Below are positions 12,031 to 23,335 of a stretch of 64,000 nt of DNA, piece after piece (the stretch's first letter is position 1; every line of letters starts with the position of its first letter). The stretch is from Orientallactaga sibirica. Taxonomy: Eukaryota > Chordata > Mammalia > Rodentia > Dipodidae. A program made the translations under genes and the position numbers. The notes beneath the pieces were generated by a model. That model was not told the DNA's origin. It ran no database searches and was given only the letters and a program-made list of their open reading frames with translations. Location: positions 14,631,501-14,695,500 of the forward strand of contig JAEOAD010000052.1 in the NCBI GenBank assembly GCA_036365145.1, given 5' to 3'.

Positions 12031-13310
12031 TTGTCTCCTCCTCACCTGGGGAAGGGTTGGTTGTCTCCTGTACACCTGGGGAAGGGTTGGTTGTCTCCTG
12101 TACACCTGGGGAAGGATTCGTTGTCTCCTGTACACCTGGGGAAGGGTTGGTTGTCTCCTGTACACCTGGGGAAGGATTCGTTGTCTCCTCTACACCTGGG
12201 GAAGGGTTGGTTGTCTCCTCTACACCTGGGGAAGGGTTGGTTGTCTCCTGTTCACCTGGGGAAGGGTTGGTTGTCTCCTCTACACCTGGGGAAGGGTTGG
12301 TTGTCTCCTGTACACCTGGGGAAGGGTTGGTTGTCTCCTCTACACCTGGGGAAGGGTTGGTTGTCTCCTCTACACCTGGGGAAGGGTTGGTTGTCTCCTC
12401 TACACCTGGGGAAGGGTTGGTTGTCTCCTCTACACCTGGGGAAGGGTTGGTTGTCTCCTCTACACCTGGGGAAGGGTTGGTTGTCTCCTCTACACCTGGG
12501 GAAGGGTTAGATTTGTCTCCTGTACACCTGGGGAAGGGTTGGTTGTCTCCTCTACACCTGGGGAAGGGTTGGTTGTCTCCTCTACACCTGGGGAAGGGTT
12601 GGTTGTCTCCTCTACACCTGGGGAAGGGTTGGTTGTCTCCTCTACACCTGGGGAAGGGTTGGTTGTCTCCTGTACACCTGGGGAAGGGCTGGTTGTCTCC
12701 TGTACACCTGGGGAAGGGTTGGTTGTCTCCTCTACACCTGGGGAAGGATTCGTTGTCTCCTCTACACCTGGGGAAGGGTTGGTTGTCTCCTGTTCACCTG
12801 GGGAAGGGTTGGTTGTCTCCTCTACACCTGGGGAAGGGTTGGTTGTCTCCTCTACACCTGGGGAAGGGTTGGTTGTCTCCTGTACACCTGGGGAAGGGTT
12901 GGTTGTCTCCTCTACACCTGGGGAAGGGTTGGTTGTCTCCTCTACACCTGGGGAAGGGTTGGTTGTCTCCTCTACACCTGGGGAAGGGTTGGTTGTCTCC
13001 TCTACACCTGGGGAAGGGTTGGTTGTCTCCTGTACACCTGGGGAAGGGTTCGTTGTCTCCTCTACACCTGGGGAAGGGTTGGTTGTCTCCTCTACACCTG
13101 GGGAGGGTTGTCTCCTCCACACCTGGGGAAGGGTTGGTTGTCTCCTCTACACCTGGGGAAGGGTTGGTTGTCTCCTCTACACCTGGGGAAGGGTTCATTG
13201 TCTCCTCTACACCTGGGGAAGGGCTTGTTTTCTACTCTACACCTGGGGAAGTGTTGGTTGTCTCCTCTGCACGTGGGGAAGGGTTAGTTGTTGTCCCCTC
13301 TACACTTGAG
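12031..13310. repeat. 30-bp minisatellite, about 42 copies
   Basis: Unit in two parts: 'ttgtctcctctacacctggg' followed by 'gaagggttgg'. Copies are nearly identical, with recurring variants ('tgtacacc' for 'tctacacc', 'ggattcg' for 'ggttgg', 'gttcacc'). The register shifts by +2 near 12508 and by -5 near 13105. Copies at the right end (13195-13310) are more diverged, as is common at array edges. The 30-bp period is a multiple of three and the unit lacks stop codons in several frames, so long false frames arise (up to 438 codons on plus, 210 on minus). The array lies within the downstream BABAM2 intron. Confidence 0.98.
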
Positions 13311-13437
13311 GCAGTGTTTGAAAAACAAATGGGTATATAAGTATTCAAGAAGTATACAAGTATTTCTTCATTGTTCTTTAATTTAGTAAGCTTTTTCTAC
13401 AGTATTGACCATCAAGATTTATTTTACATATTAAATT

Positions 13438-13585
13438 TTGGGCTTGGGGACATGGCTCAGCTCTTTAAAGTCCTTACTTGCAAAGCCTGCCAGCCCAGCA
13501 TAAAACAGGATAGACATTTTTTTTGCAGCAGCAGGAGACACTATCTACATACACATGCAAATAAATAAATACCTTTAAAAGTAAT
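13438..13585 (+). mobile_element. tRNA-type SINE, shortened
   Basis: 'gggcttggggacatggctca', 'ttgcaaagcctgccagccca' and 'cacatgcaaataaataaata'. The middle is reduced and carries a T8 run. Confidence 0.75.
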
Positions 13586-16292
13586 TTTGTTTTTCTAGTA
13601 TTATTTACTACTTAAATTCAATTGTGTCAGTTCTAAAGAGCAGAAGAGAGCAGTGGTGACAGGAAGACTTTAGATGAGTCCAGCGGGATAACACCAAGAG
13701 GGAAGGAATAGCCAGGAAGTGCTTGAGGACACCAAAATTAAGTTTCAGAAAAAGAACGTGAAAGATAAATAGGAAGAAAAATGATGAAAGATCTCAAATC
13801 ATTCTCAACAAAGCACACACATGCCTGCAGTTCTACCCTTGGCCCATCACCCGTCTTTCTGAGCCATCTTTTGCAAATCCTATTTTACCCACTCTAAGTA
13901 ACACTGCTCTGTAAAACAAAGGTCTGAGAACAATTTCTATCAAATTTGTTGTTGATTTGGACATTTTTTGAGTTTATAATGATTTGAAAATACAGGAAGA
14001 AGGCCAAGGAATGGACCCAGAAGGAATATGAAACAATATACAGAAATGCTGGCAAGAAACATAATGGTATTTTCCAGGCAAACACCTCTAGTTATTAGAA
14101 GCATTAATTATGGCAATAAAATATGGTTGTTTCCACTCAGCCCTGCCTGTAATGCCAAGGAAGCTGCTACCCTGCCTACCACTACCACCTCCATGCTCCC
14201 AAACCACAAATGTTCCTCTGAAAGACTTCTACTTCTGCAAGTTAAACGTGTTAGTATCAAAGAGAAGTGTCTAAGCTAAACTTCATATTCATAATTAGAT
14301 TTTGAATCTAAACAAGGAACTTAACATTGACCTCTTTTGCCAGTGTTGCATACATTGTTTAATATGGCACCTTGAGACTTTCAGCTTAAAGACATTTGAG
14401 AAGTACAAAGTATTATTATCTTAATTACTATTATTATAAGGCTCCGGAGCTTAGAGTAGCTACATTCTGATGTCTAATGTGCTAAGTAGTCGTCTGTGAC
14501 CCAGGAAGGTGATTTCCAAGTGTCACAGGTAGGTCCACTGTCCTGACATATGCATGAAGAAGCACACCCAGGAACCCAAGGGAGTCCAATGACTTGGGCT
14601 CTGGTAATGCTGCTGCAGTGCAGCTCTCTCTGTGACTTTGCAGAAGTCTGATGAAAATATGAAGCGTCTTCCTCCTAGGAGTGTTCTTTACAAGCTTCAA
14701 ACCAAAGACAGACTTGCAGAAAGATGAAAGCACAGTCATGTGCGTCCTAGAGAAAATCAGGCAGCGACTCAAACATAGTAATGAGCAATGTCAAGCCAGA
14801 AGCTCTCAATTCCCTATGAAAAATGGAAGGCTCTGAGGCCCCTAATTCTAATTTGGTAGGTCTGGGATGGGTTCAAAGAATCTATATGAATAATTAATTC
14901 CCAGGGCTCAGGCAGGTGGCCTAATGAGTTCTGAGACAATTGTGTTGGGGATTCCAGAAAGCTAATTTATAAAACAGCAAATCTATGATTTCCTATGTTC
15001 AACAGCAGTATCAGGTAGAACATAGTAATTACCTTTTAACATTGATTCCACTAAATAGCATGTTAAGAAGCTAAGATTTGGATTATTAATCCCAAAGTCT
15101 TGACCGAAACAAAGCTGATTGGAGAAAATGTTTCAAAATGATATGTCAAGTACTGCCCATGTATACAGACAGAATAAAGTAGAAGAGACTTTTAGACAAC
15201 AAAAGTGGCTGCTACACATGTCACACTGTTTTTCAAATATACCAACTAGCATCTCAGGAAGCAGATGTGACCAAAATGGACCAATAGAATGCCTGATGAA
15301 GAGAGCATATGATGAGGGGAAAAACTCCATTTGTGAACAAGCCTCTGTAAAGAGGAACATCCAAGGAATGGGATCCAAAATCCTAATGTTGTCTTTCTCA
15401 AATGCTAAAGTCATGGAGAAAAAAATACAACTCCAAGTGAAATGTTATGAGGTGTTAATGCATCAAAGTGTTACACACTAAGAATAACACACAAAACTGC
15501 TCAAGTGATTGCTGCGTGGTTTACTGTGAAGACAAACAGGGACAAAGGAGATATAGCTGAATGAAGGAAGGGACGGCTGTTCAGAACAACACAACCATCC
15601 ACCCACACCAGCCCCCGACTAAATAAAGACTGAGCTGCTGGCAAAGATGAGTACATAAAATTTACTCTAAAACTTGATGCCCAAGCTTGGTATAGACACC
15701 AGCCAAATGAAGTGAGTCTGTCATTATGCTCAGTGCCAGCCTCGGTAACCAGTGATCACCCATTAAGGCGCTCAGATCACACATCTTCTCTGAAGCCTCT
15801 CCCCTTCCTTAACTCTATAAGAGAAATTGGCTAGAAATGACAACCATGGTTTGGATATTCATATCATACTGCTTCATAAACCCCAACACTAACACCGCTG
15901 TTGGTGCAGAGCACGAGTTTACCGTGGGTGAGCAGCTCTCGCCATCCTTGGTGTGCTTGCACTAGGTCTTGGTGGTCCCCCGTTCTTCTTCATGGAAGCT
16001 CCTGTTTCTCCAGCCACTTCCTCTGCCTCCTTCGCTGTAAAAGGGCCTCCAGCCCCTCCTCAACCTCTTAGCTCCTGTAACTTTCCCCTCCATGTACCAA
16101 AACCAAAGAAGGCTGAGGCTAGATTTGAAGGAAGGAAAGGAGTCCTTGAAGTTGACAGAGACCTCTTCCTGAGGGGAAGGGTTGGTCAGAGAGATCAAAG
16201 CTGGTGTTGAGGCTCCTGGCCAGAGATGAGTGCAGTACTCAGGACAGTAGTAAACCCCACAGATCCACTCAAGGAAGCACTCTGGATGTGGC
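13586..16292. other. Unique intronic sequence
   Basis: About 2.7 kb with no recognised repeat or exon. A 120-codon frame at 15119-15481 (plus) has no known family and no splice sites. I treat it as chance. Confidence 0.55.
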
Positions 16293-16318
16293 AAAAAAAA
16301 AAAAAAAAAAAAAAAAAA
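16293..16318 (+). repeat. (A)n homopolymer
   Basis: A run of about 26 A with no recognisable SINE body attached. Confidence 0.95.
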
Positions 16319-16652
16319 GGCAGCCCTGCTTCAAGATATGATAGCTCCAGGGGGCCCAGAGGCTATCAAAGTCCTTAGGGAGGCAGGACTCTTCATTCAA
16401 AATTGTTTAGCAGCAATCTGAACCTTTAGCAGGGTAGGCTGCTAGGCCTCAGGTGTTGGTCTTTTGAGCATGGAAGGGGTATGTGCAGACTGTTAAAGCT
16501 TTATGTCTCAGAAAAACATACCTACCCAGAAAGTTTACTCATGTACTGTACATGTCCATTTACTCATGTATACAACAGATGCATGTGGATTATTCATTCT
16601 ATGTATTTTTTATTAATCTTTTAGGCTAGTATACAAAGTAATAGATTACACA

Positions 16653-16816
16653 TTTTTTTTTGTTGTTGTTTTGTTTTCTGAGGTAGGGTTTCACTCTAGC
16701 TCAAGCTGTCCTGGAATTCGCTCTGTAATCTCAGGGTGGCCTCAACCTCCTGGTGATCCTCCTACCTCTGCCTCCTGAGTGCTGGGATTAAAGGTGTGTG
16801 CCACCATGCCCAGCTT
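16653..16816 (-). mobile_element. B1-type SINE
   Basis: Antisense B1 ('gaggtagggtttcactctag' ... 'gtgctgggattaaaggtgtg') with a TTG-rich tail. 'gattacac' at 16644 and again at 16819 is the probable target-site duplication. Confidence 0.93.
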
Positions 16817-16826
16817 GGATTACACC

Positions 16827-17048
16827 TTTTTTGAAAACTCTTTTTTTATTTGGGAGAGAGAGAATGGATGCACCAGGGCCTTCAGCCACTGCAAACAAAC
16901 TCCAGACAGGTGCATTCCCTTGTGCTCATGTGTGACACTGCACTCTTACATCACTGTGCATCTGGCTTATGTGGGACCTGGAAATTCAAACATGGTTTCT
17001 TAGGCTTTGCAGGCAAGCACCTTAACCACTAAGCCATCTCTCCAGCCC
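16827..17048 (-). mobile_element. tRNA-type SINE (long subfamily)
   Basis: 'gagagagagaatggatgcac', 'tgcactcttacatcactgtg' (subfamily insert) and 'actaagccatctctccagcc'. Confidence 0.94.
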
Positions 17049-18117
17049 CTATTACATTTTAATAATCACTCTTTTAAATCAAAGCAGCTCTTGCAGGGTG
17101 ACTTATTTGTACTATCATGTAACCTGGTCACTACGCCATGCAAACCTGCCCACTCTCTGGCCAAGAGTCAGTGCTGGCGAAAAGCAGGGAAATCTTTATG
17201 GACACTATTGATGCTAAATGGAGATGTGATGCCCCAAGAAGGGCCTGGCAGAAATCTTCACCAAGGACAGGTTTGAGCTCATTTGTCTTTAGGGAAATCC
17301 AGAGACAGAGTAGGCAGCTAATGCTACACAAAACTTTAACTTATCAAGAAAGGGGCCAAATCTTATCCATGTATTTTTAACTATTTTGCTCTAAATAATA
17401 TTTATTTTCATGTTTGTTAACCAGGATTAGCAATTAGTTATATCTCAATAACAACTATAGGAAACTCTGTAGGCCCCAGTTTCTCTAAAAGTGTCAGACT
17501 CTAAGAATCAGATCTCTGGCAGTGAGTCATCAGCACTAGGGTCCTTATTAAAAATGATAACTGGCAAGGATATTGAATAGCACAATGTTTTCTCTCATGC
17601 TTGAGGTTTTAAGTCTTTAACAATAATATATCCTTGAGAGATGAGAATGAAAGTTTTATGCTAGGCAGTCAATGTACTTTCAATTCTTGTGTTTAACAGG
17701 AGCAGAACACAGACAGGTAAGGGGAATTACTAACCTGGGGTCACGTGGCTAGAAGTGGGGACAGACCAGCCCAGGCCATAGTACTCCCAACTTCCCAGCA
17801 GCTACTCTCTCCCTGGGTCTCAAGCCTACTCACAGAGAAGCACAGTTCTCCCCAAGCTGCTTTCTAGCTAGTAAGCAGTGAGGCTATTTAAGAACAGGCC
17901 TCCACTAGAACACTCTGCTCTGATGGTGACCTTAGCAACAAGTTCAAATTTACATCAGAATATGATCTTGAGGGAAAATAAAAAGAAGTAAGTTCACTTG
18001 TCCTGGCTGTGGCCAGCAAAGAAATGAGAGTACACCCCATCACCATGTGCACAGGGGGCTCTTCTGTTTGTTACTGTAAGCCCCATGTATCTGTACAGTT
18101 TACAGAATGTAGGTCTT
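17049..18117. other. Mostly unique intronic sequence
   Basis: No gene seen. The region 17690-17780 ('aggtaaggggaattactaac', 'ggtcacgtggctagaagtgg') resembles an antisense MIR core but is too short for a firm call. Confidence 0.5.
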
Positions 18118-18267
18118 AGAATCTGGGATAGCTCCATTTCAATAACCCCTCTACTTTTCTCATGCACTGTAATTTACTTAGCTGTCTGAACTACATACAG
18201 CCTCTTCACTTATAAAATGCAAAACATCACCTTACTTCATCTGGGTTTTTGCAAGGATAAAATGAGA

Positions 18268-18268
<1 letters not shown>
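18118..18268 (+). mobile_element. Probable MIR SINE
   Basis: 'aatttacttagctgtctgaa', 'ctcttcacttataaaatgc' and 'caaggataaaatgag' follow the MIR core order. It is diverged. Confidence 0.5.

Positions 18269-18270
<2 letters not shown>

Positions 18271-18312
<42 letters not shown>
18271..18312 (+). repeat. (CA)n microsatellite
   Basis: About 21 uninterrupted ca units directly after the MIR-like segment. Confidence 0.98.
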
Positions 18313-18316
<4 letters not shown>

Positions 18317-18964
18317 CTACTACAGCGTCTGCTTTACATGATCATCTAAAAAAATTGCTCCCTTCTCATCTACTGTTAATATTTTAGTCAAGTACCTTAG
18401 CCCACCTTCCCTATATAATGGAAGATAATAAATGCTTTGGATAAAAAGACACTCTATAAAACAAAATATGATTATTAACCATCAAGATGAATACCTGAAG
18501 GCATTCATTCACTTTATAAAATATGCAAAGGTACCAATTCACTAATAAATGGGCTACAGTAGGAGCTTGTCCTAGGTGCCAATTTGCTGAGGAGGGAGGT
18601 GTGCAATGGTCAAAGGGAAGCAGCCAGAGATGGAAGGGTAGGTCTCTTCCAGACAGGTCTAGCACTGAATTTGGAATCCAAAGAGAGCTGACATCCACCC
18701 ACCAGGGACTAAAGGACCATGAGAACTATGAGAAGCAGGAATGGACAGGTGTGTACAAACAGCATGAAGGGCCTGGCCCTAGAAGCCCTGTGCTCTCACT
18801 TCAGGTCTGTGGGACTGGCTATGACAGTGGGCAAGTCCTTTAGGGTACCTGAGTATTAACTTTAACTCTGGAAAATTAGCGTGCCAATACCTACACCATT
18901 CAGTTTACAAAGACAATCACTGAGCTTGCACTAAAGTAGAAAGCACTAAAGCAATGTAAAGTAA

Positions 18965-19171
18965 GGGCTGGGAAGATGGCTCAGTGGTTAAAGTACTTGC
19001 TTCTAAAGCCTGCCAGCCCAGGTTTGATTCCTCAGTACCCATGTAAAGCTAGATGCACAAAATGGTGCATGCATTTGGAGTTCATTTCAGCAGCAAGAGG
19101 ACCTACACACCCAAGTCTGTCTGTCTGTCTGTCTCTCTCTTTCTTTCTTCTTCTCAAATATATAAATAAAC
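18965..19171 (+). mobile_element. tRNA-type SINE ('aaaatggtgcatgcat' subfamily)
   Basis: 'gggctgggaagatggctcag', 'cctgccagcccaggtttgat', 'cacaaaatggtgcatgcatt', a (CTGT)n tract and 'aaatatataaataaaca'. Confidence 0.93.
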
Positions 19172-20889
19172 AGATGTAAAGCTAAATTACTGTCACTAAG
19201 CTTCATACAATGACAGAACATAAAAGACTGAAATAAAGAAGCCCCACAGGGTGGTGACAGGACAGGAAGAGGAAAGCGGCAGCTCTGGTGGAGGACGCCT
19301 AGTGAAGGCTGAGGACAGAACACTGAAGAGCTGAGAATCCTGTGGCTAGTACTCTGCATGTCCAGGACATCATGCCTCAGAACAGGGAGGATATAAACAG
19401 TCACAGTGAACATTCAAGTTATATTCAGCTTAGTTTCAAAACAAGACTCAATAAAACCACAATGATGGTGCTGTAACCAGTTCCACTCTTAGGCCCAGGT
19501 TCTCTCAACTCCTCTTTCCTATGATGAGTGACTTTCTAAATGCCAGGGAAATGCCTCGCTATTAATCCTGAAGAGCCTCGCTCATGAAGCACTAAGCCTT
19601 TGTGGAAGGCCCCATTCCGGTCAGAACTGGTTGGCTTTCGCTGGGTGACATCATGTCCACCCAGACTATCCCGCAAGTCCACCACTCACTGCAATGACCT
19701 CAGAAAGATGAAGCATTGGGGAGAACACGCCTTCTTCCTTGCACTCACTCAGTCCCGACCTGGGCTTGGAGCTGAGGAGCAGCACCATCGACAGCAAGGG
19801 AAGGCGCCCAGTGCCCTTGCAGGGAGCAGCCCAGCACTGAGTGGCTGCTGTGTGCTCTGCACTGAACAGTCGGCCTGTTTCTGCAGCCTCGGTGCAGGGA
19901 CTTGTTTTGGGTGAACTGAGTGGGTCCAGTCTGGTGACTGGTGTCTGTGACTAACAGCCATGATGAAGAAAGAGACAGGGCTGGACTCTGTCCCTCAAAA
20001 GGCGATTATGCAGGCACTAGGGCTTGATGGACTCTTCCAGTACACCCAGTTTCCTAGGTAACCTCACCATGTACTCAGTGGTTTCCATGGCAAAACATGT
20101 TCCAGAGTCCAAATAACCAACCTACACATACAATTCGGAATGTAACTTATTAGTAGGGGAGGGTAAGGAAGGGAACAGCCCACACTTGAGAGAATTAATG
20201 AGCTTAAAGATCAGTCTTGGTAACCTTATTGAGCATCAAAACAGAAGCCTCTGTGGAGTCCAGTTGTGGGGACCTCAGGAAAGAAAAGGCCAGGGTGTGC
20301 AGCGTGAGCTGCCTGCCCCTAGCAGCAAACAGCCTTCCAGTAGAGCAGATGAGACTCTGGATCAGAAAGGGACGGGCCAGGCAGTCACAGTAAGACAAGA
20401 GTATTTCTGGGATCCCTAGAAATCGCTTCTAAGAACAAAAACATGATTCTTAACCTCGCAATGTATCCAGCTTACCATCTGGATAGCGAAGGAAAAGTTA
20501 TTTCTTTCTCATCTGGGTAATCACGGCCCTCTACCAGGCATATAAAAATGTACACAGACATATCAAGTGGTCACAATTATGGACAGATCACGTCTCTAGC
20601 AAGCAAAGGCCAAGAACGCCAAAGGCCCTGTACTGCACAGGACAAAACCATGAAACAAAATCAGTGTCTCATCTATGTTGAGAAATATATCGGAAAACTA
20701 AGAAAATATTCTCAATGGGAAAAATTATGAACTTTAATGTATTTCTTGCCACTTATATATTTCTTCTTTTATAAATAAAAACACAAGGAGCACAAAAAAC
20801 TAAATGATGTTTTTAATCTCTTTAATGAGAGTGTTTTATCCCAAAGATTTGAAGTTAAGTAAATGAAGGACATAAAGAAAATTAGATTG
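19172..20889. other. Unique intronic sequence
   Basis: No recognised exon or repeat. Frames at 19600-19914 and 20186-20419 are chance frames with no family. Confidence 0.5.
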
Positions 20890-21112
20890 GATTTTTCAAG
20901 AACTGAGGAGATGCTCAGTGAATAAAGTGCAGGAGGACCTGTGTTCAGATGTCCAGTACCCACATAAAAAATGGCAGGCATTGTGGCATGCACCTGTAAT
21001 TCCAGAACTGAGGAGGCATAACACACACACACACACCTGTAGACAAGTGCTTCCACACACATGAACACATACGTACATGCATGCATGCCACACCCAAATG
21101 TACATGATAAAA
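20890..21112 (+). mobile_element. B4-type composite SINE (internally deleted)
   Basis: 'gaggagatgctcagtgaata', 'aggaggacctgtgttcagat', 'gcaggcattgtggcatgcac', 'ctgtaattccagaactgagg', then a CA-rich tail. The central part is missing. Confidence 0.75.
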
Positions 21113-22329
21113 AAAGGAAATAAAGTGAAATGGGAACAACTTTTATTTTCAGGACGGGGCCGTGCTCCTAGAAGCTGGAGTGATAAAGGCTCTATGACCC
21201 TCTACTGGGGTTGAAATTCTGAGGAAAAGGCAAAACTGAGTTTTGTGCCTGTTAGTCTCCAACACGCTAGTCTGGAACCAAAGTGCTGACCCTTCTCATA
21301 AAGCTACATAAAGGAACTCTCAAATGTAAACACCTAAAATTGTTCTGATTAACCAAGTCTGTTAGGAAACAGAAAACTGAACAAGAAATATTTATCTGGA
21401 ATGGAAAGCAAGAAAAAGATCAAAACTACAAATAGAGAAACACACATAAAAATGGAACCATGTAGGGCTATCGCCCTCCTTCCTGAGAATCAGGGAGCAG
21501 AGGAACGAGAGAAACAGGTGGCACATAGGATACACACGAGTACGTACTGAGGGTCAATTCTGGGGCAGACGGAAAGGATAACTGGAATGTACTGAGGTGC
21601 AAGATTTGCTCTCAGTTTCTAATGGCTGTGCATGATTTAGGCATGGAAGTCTTTGCTTACATGAAAGGGAAAAGTTCAGTTTTGTGAGTGAACCATTTGC
21701 TAAAGCTTAGCACAGATGAAAAATGGTCTCTAGAAGGTTCTTCAAGGAGATGGTTTGGTGCTTAACTAGGGATGCTTTTGCCATTGCCCACGCCCCATTC
21801 TCCAGTGCCCCATGCCCTGTTCTCCACTGTCCCTTTGTTCAGGGAACATCACAGACATTGCTGATTGTCAAGACTGGGGGTCTGTGAGTGCTAGAGGCAT
21901 CTCACGCACAGAATCCCGAGGTGCTGCTCAAGTTTGAATGAGTAGAACACTCCCTTCCAAAAGAGTTATCAACCCCAAACTGTCAGCACTTCTGAGGCTG
22001 AGAAACCACATCATCAGATGAAAGGATTTCCGAAGGATACTTATAATTTCCAATATTCAGCAGCCTCACAAATGTCACTCACTGCATATAGGACAGATTC
22101 CTCCAACCAGTATGTTAGTTATCAATAACTTTGTAAAAATATACAGCAAATGTCTTCCAATCTGATTCTTTTCCTTTTTCATCAACTTAATTTTAATATC
22201 ACAATTAAAATGCCTAGACTCACAGCAGAAAATTCCGACACAATTCCAGTTAGGCCAAAGAGACCCATCTGATCTCCATTGTCAAGCCTACTGGAGTCCT
22301 AGCACCTCCGAGTAACCAGTGCCAACCAG
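21113..22329. other. Unique intronic sequence
   Basis: No gene or clear repeat. A short imperfect duplication lies at 21785-21825 ('cccacgccccattctccagt' and 'ccccatgccctgttctccac'). Confidence 0.5.
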
Positions 22330-22450
22330 CACTTGCTAGGAACGGCTCAAGCAAGTTTCTCACTGTCTCGGAACCTCAGTTTTATCCTCTATTAAATGGA
22401 GACAATAGAATTGGCCACCCTCATTTAGTTGTTAAGAGGACTAAATGAAT
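22330..22450 (+). mobile_element. MIR SINE
   Basis: 'caagtttctcactgtctcgg', 'aacctcagttttatcctc', 'aaatggagacaatagaat' and 'taagaggactaaatgaat' follow the sense MIR core. Confidence 0.68.
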
Positions 22451-22472
22451 AAACCAAACTCCACAACTTCAG

Positions 22473-22641
22473 TTGTTTTTTTTTTAAGTAAGGGAGGGAA
22501 GGAGGGAGGAAGAGAGAGAGGGGAATGGGCATGCCAGGGCCTTTGTGCATCTGGCTTTATGTGGGTACTAGAAAACCAAACCCAGGCCAACAAACTTTGC
22601 AAGCAAAGAACCTTTAACCACTGAGCCATCTTTCTAGCTCC
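22473..22641 (-). mobile_element. tRNA-type SINE, internal deletion
   Basis: 'ggggaatgggcatgccaggg' runs straight into 'cctttgtgcatctggcttta', which skips about 40 bases of the normal body. Confidence 0.92.
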
Positions 22642-22979
22642 AAGCTCAATAACTTCTAAACAACTATCAAAAGTGGAACAGTAACTTCTCAAAGAAACAG
22701 CACTCTTATATCTTTGTATATCACAAATGTAAGGCTTTTAAACTTAATGCAACAAAACATTCAACCCTCCGCAAGTACACTTAGAACATGAGACTAAGTG
22801 TTTATCGTGCTAGCCACTGTTGGTAGCTTACTTGTATGTACATACATGCCTATATGCACACATATTCCCCTATAGAAATATTAATAGTTTCCATATTTAG
22901 CTTTTACATTTTGTTTTTATGTCCTAACAATCTTTTAGTACAAAATAAAGCACTGACTACGGACCTCCTGCATTCAGTC
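22642..22979. other. Unique AT-rich intronic sequence
   Basis: Nothing recognised. Confidence 0.5.
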
Positions 22980-23223
22980 TACCTCCACATTTGTCTCATA
23001 TGACTGCAAGTTTGTAAGCACTCATTGACTTCTGACCAGTTTCTTGTCCTCCTTGACCCTGATAACTACCATTCTTTCTATTCCTATATGCTAAACTTTT
23101 ATGTTTTTAAGATTCTACATGTAAGTAAAATCATGCAGTATTTTTCTGCCTTTGTCTGCCTTAGAATGAACAATGCCCTCCAGGTTCAGCTGTGCTGTTG
23201 CAAATTCCTTAAGGCTGAATAAC

Positions 23224-23266
<43 letters not shown>

Positions 23267-23335
23267 AATTTCTTCAACTATACATCCACTAATGAGCACC
23301 AAAGTTGTTTCCCTACTGAAATATTCCCAACCATT
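22980..23335 (-). mobile_element. Ancient L1 (L1M-type) fragment
   Basis: Antisense L1M 3' signature: 'ctaccattctttctattcct', 'aagattctacatgtaagtaa', 'atcatgcagtatttttctgc', 'aatgccctccaggttcagct', 'ttaaggctgaataacag', then 'catccactaatgagcacc'. A (GT)n tract replaces the segment after 'aataacag'. Confidence 0.82.
23226..23265 (+). repeat. (GT)n microsatellite inside the L1 fragment
   Basis: About 20 gt units at the point where L1M elements normally read 'attccattgtatatata', so the array may have grown from that segment. Confidence 0.95.

Noticed and set aside
12031..13310. CRISPR-like regular 30-bp repeat
   Set aside because: Units are directly adjacent with no unique spacers, and the context is a mammalian intron.
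12024..13340. 438-codon open frame (plus) and 210- and 134-codon frames (minus) with a 10-residue repeat
   Set aside because: They lie exactly on the 30-bp minisatellite. Several frames are open at once, there are no splice sites or promoter, and the peptide is only the translated repeat.
15119..15481. 120-codon frame that might be a processed pseudogene
   Set aside because: No recognisable family, no poly-A tail or target-site duplication, and no splice context. Length is within chance for AT-moderate DNA.
18271..18312. (CA)n, (GT)n and poly-A tracts as regulatory sites
   Set aside because: Ordinary microsatellites. Nothing in the sequence ties them to a promoter or splice site.
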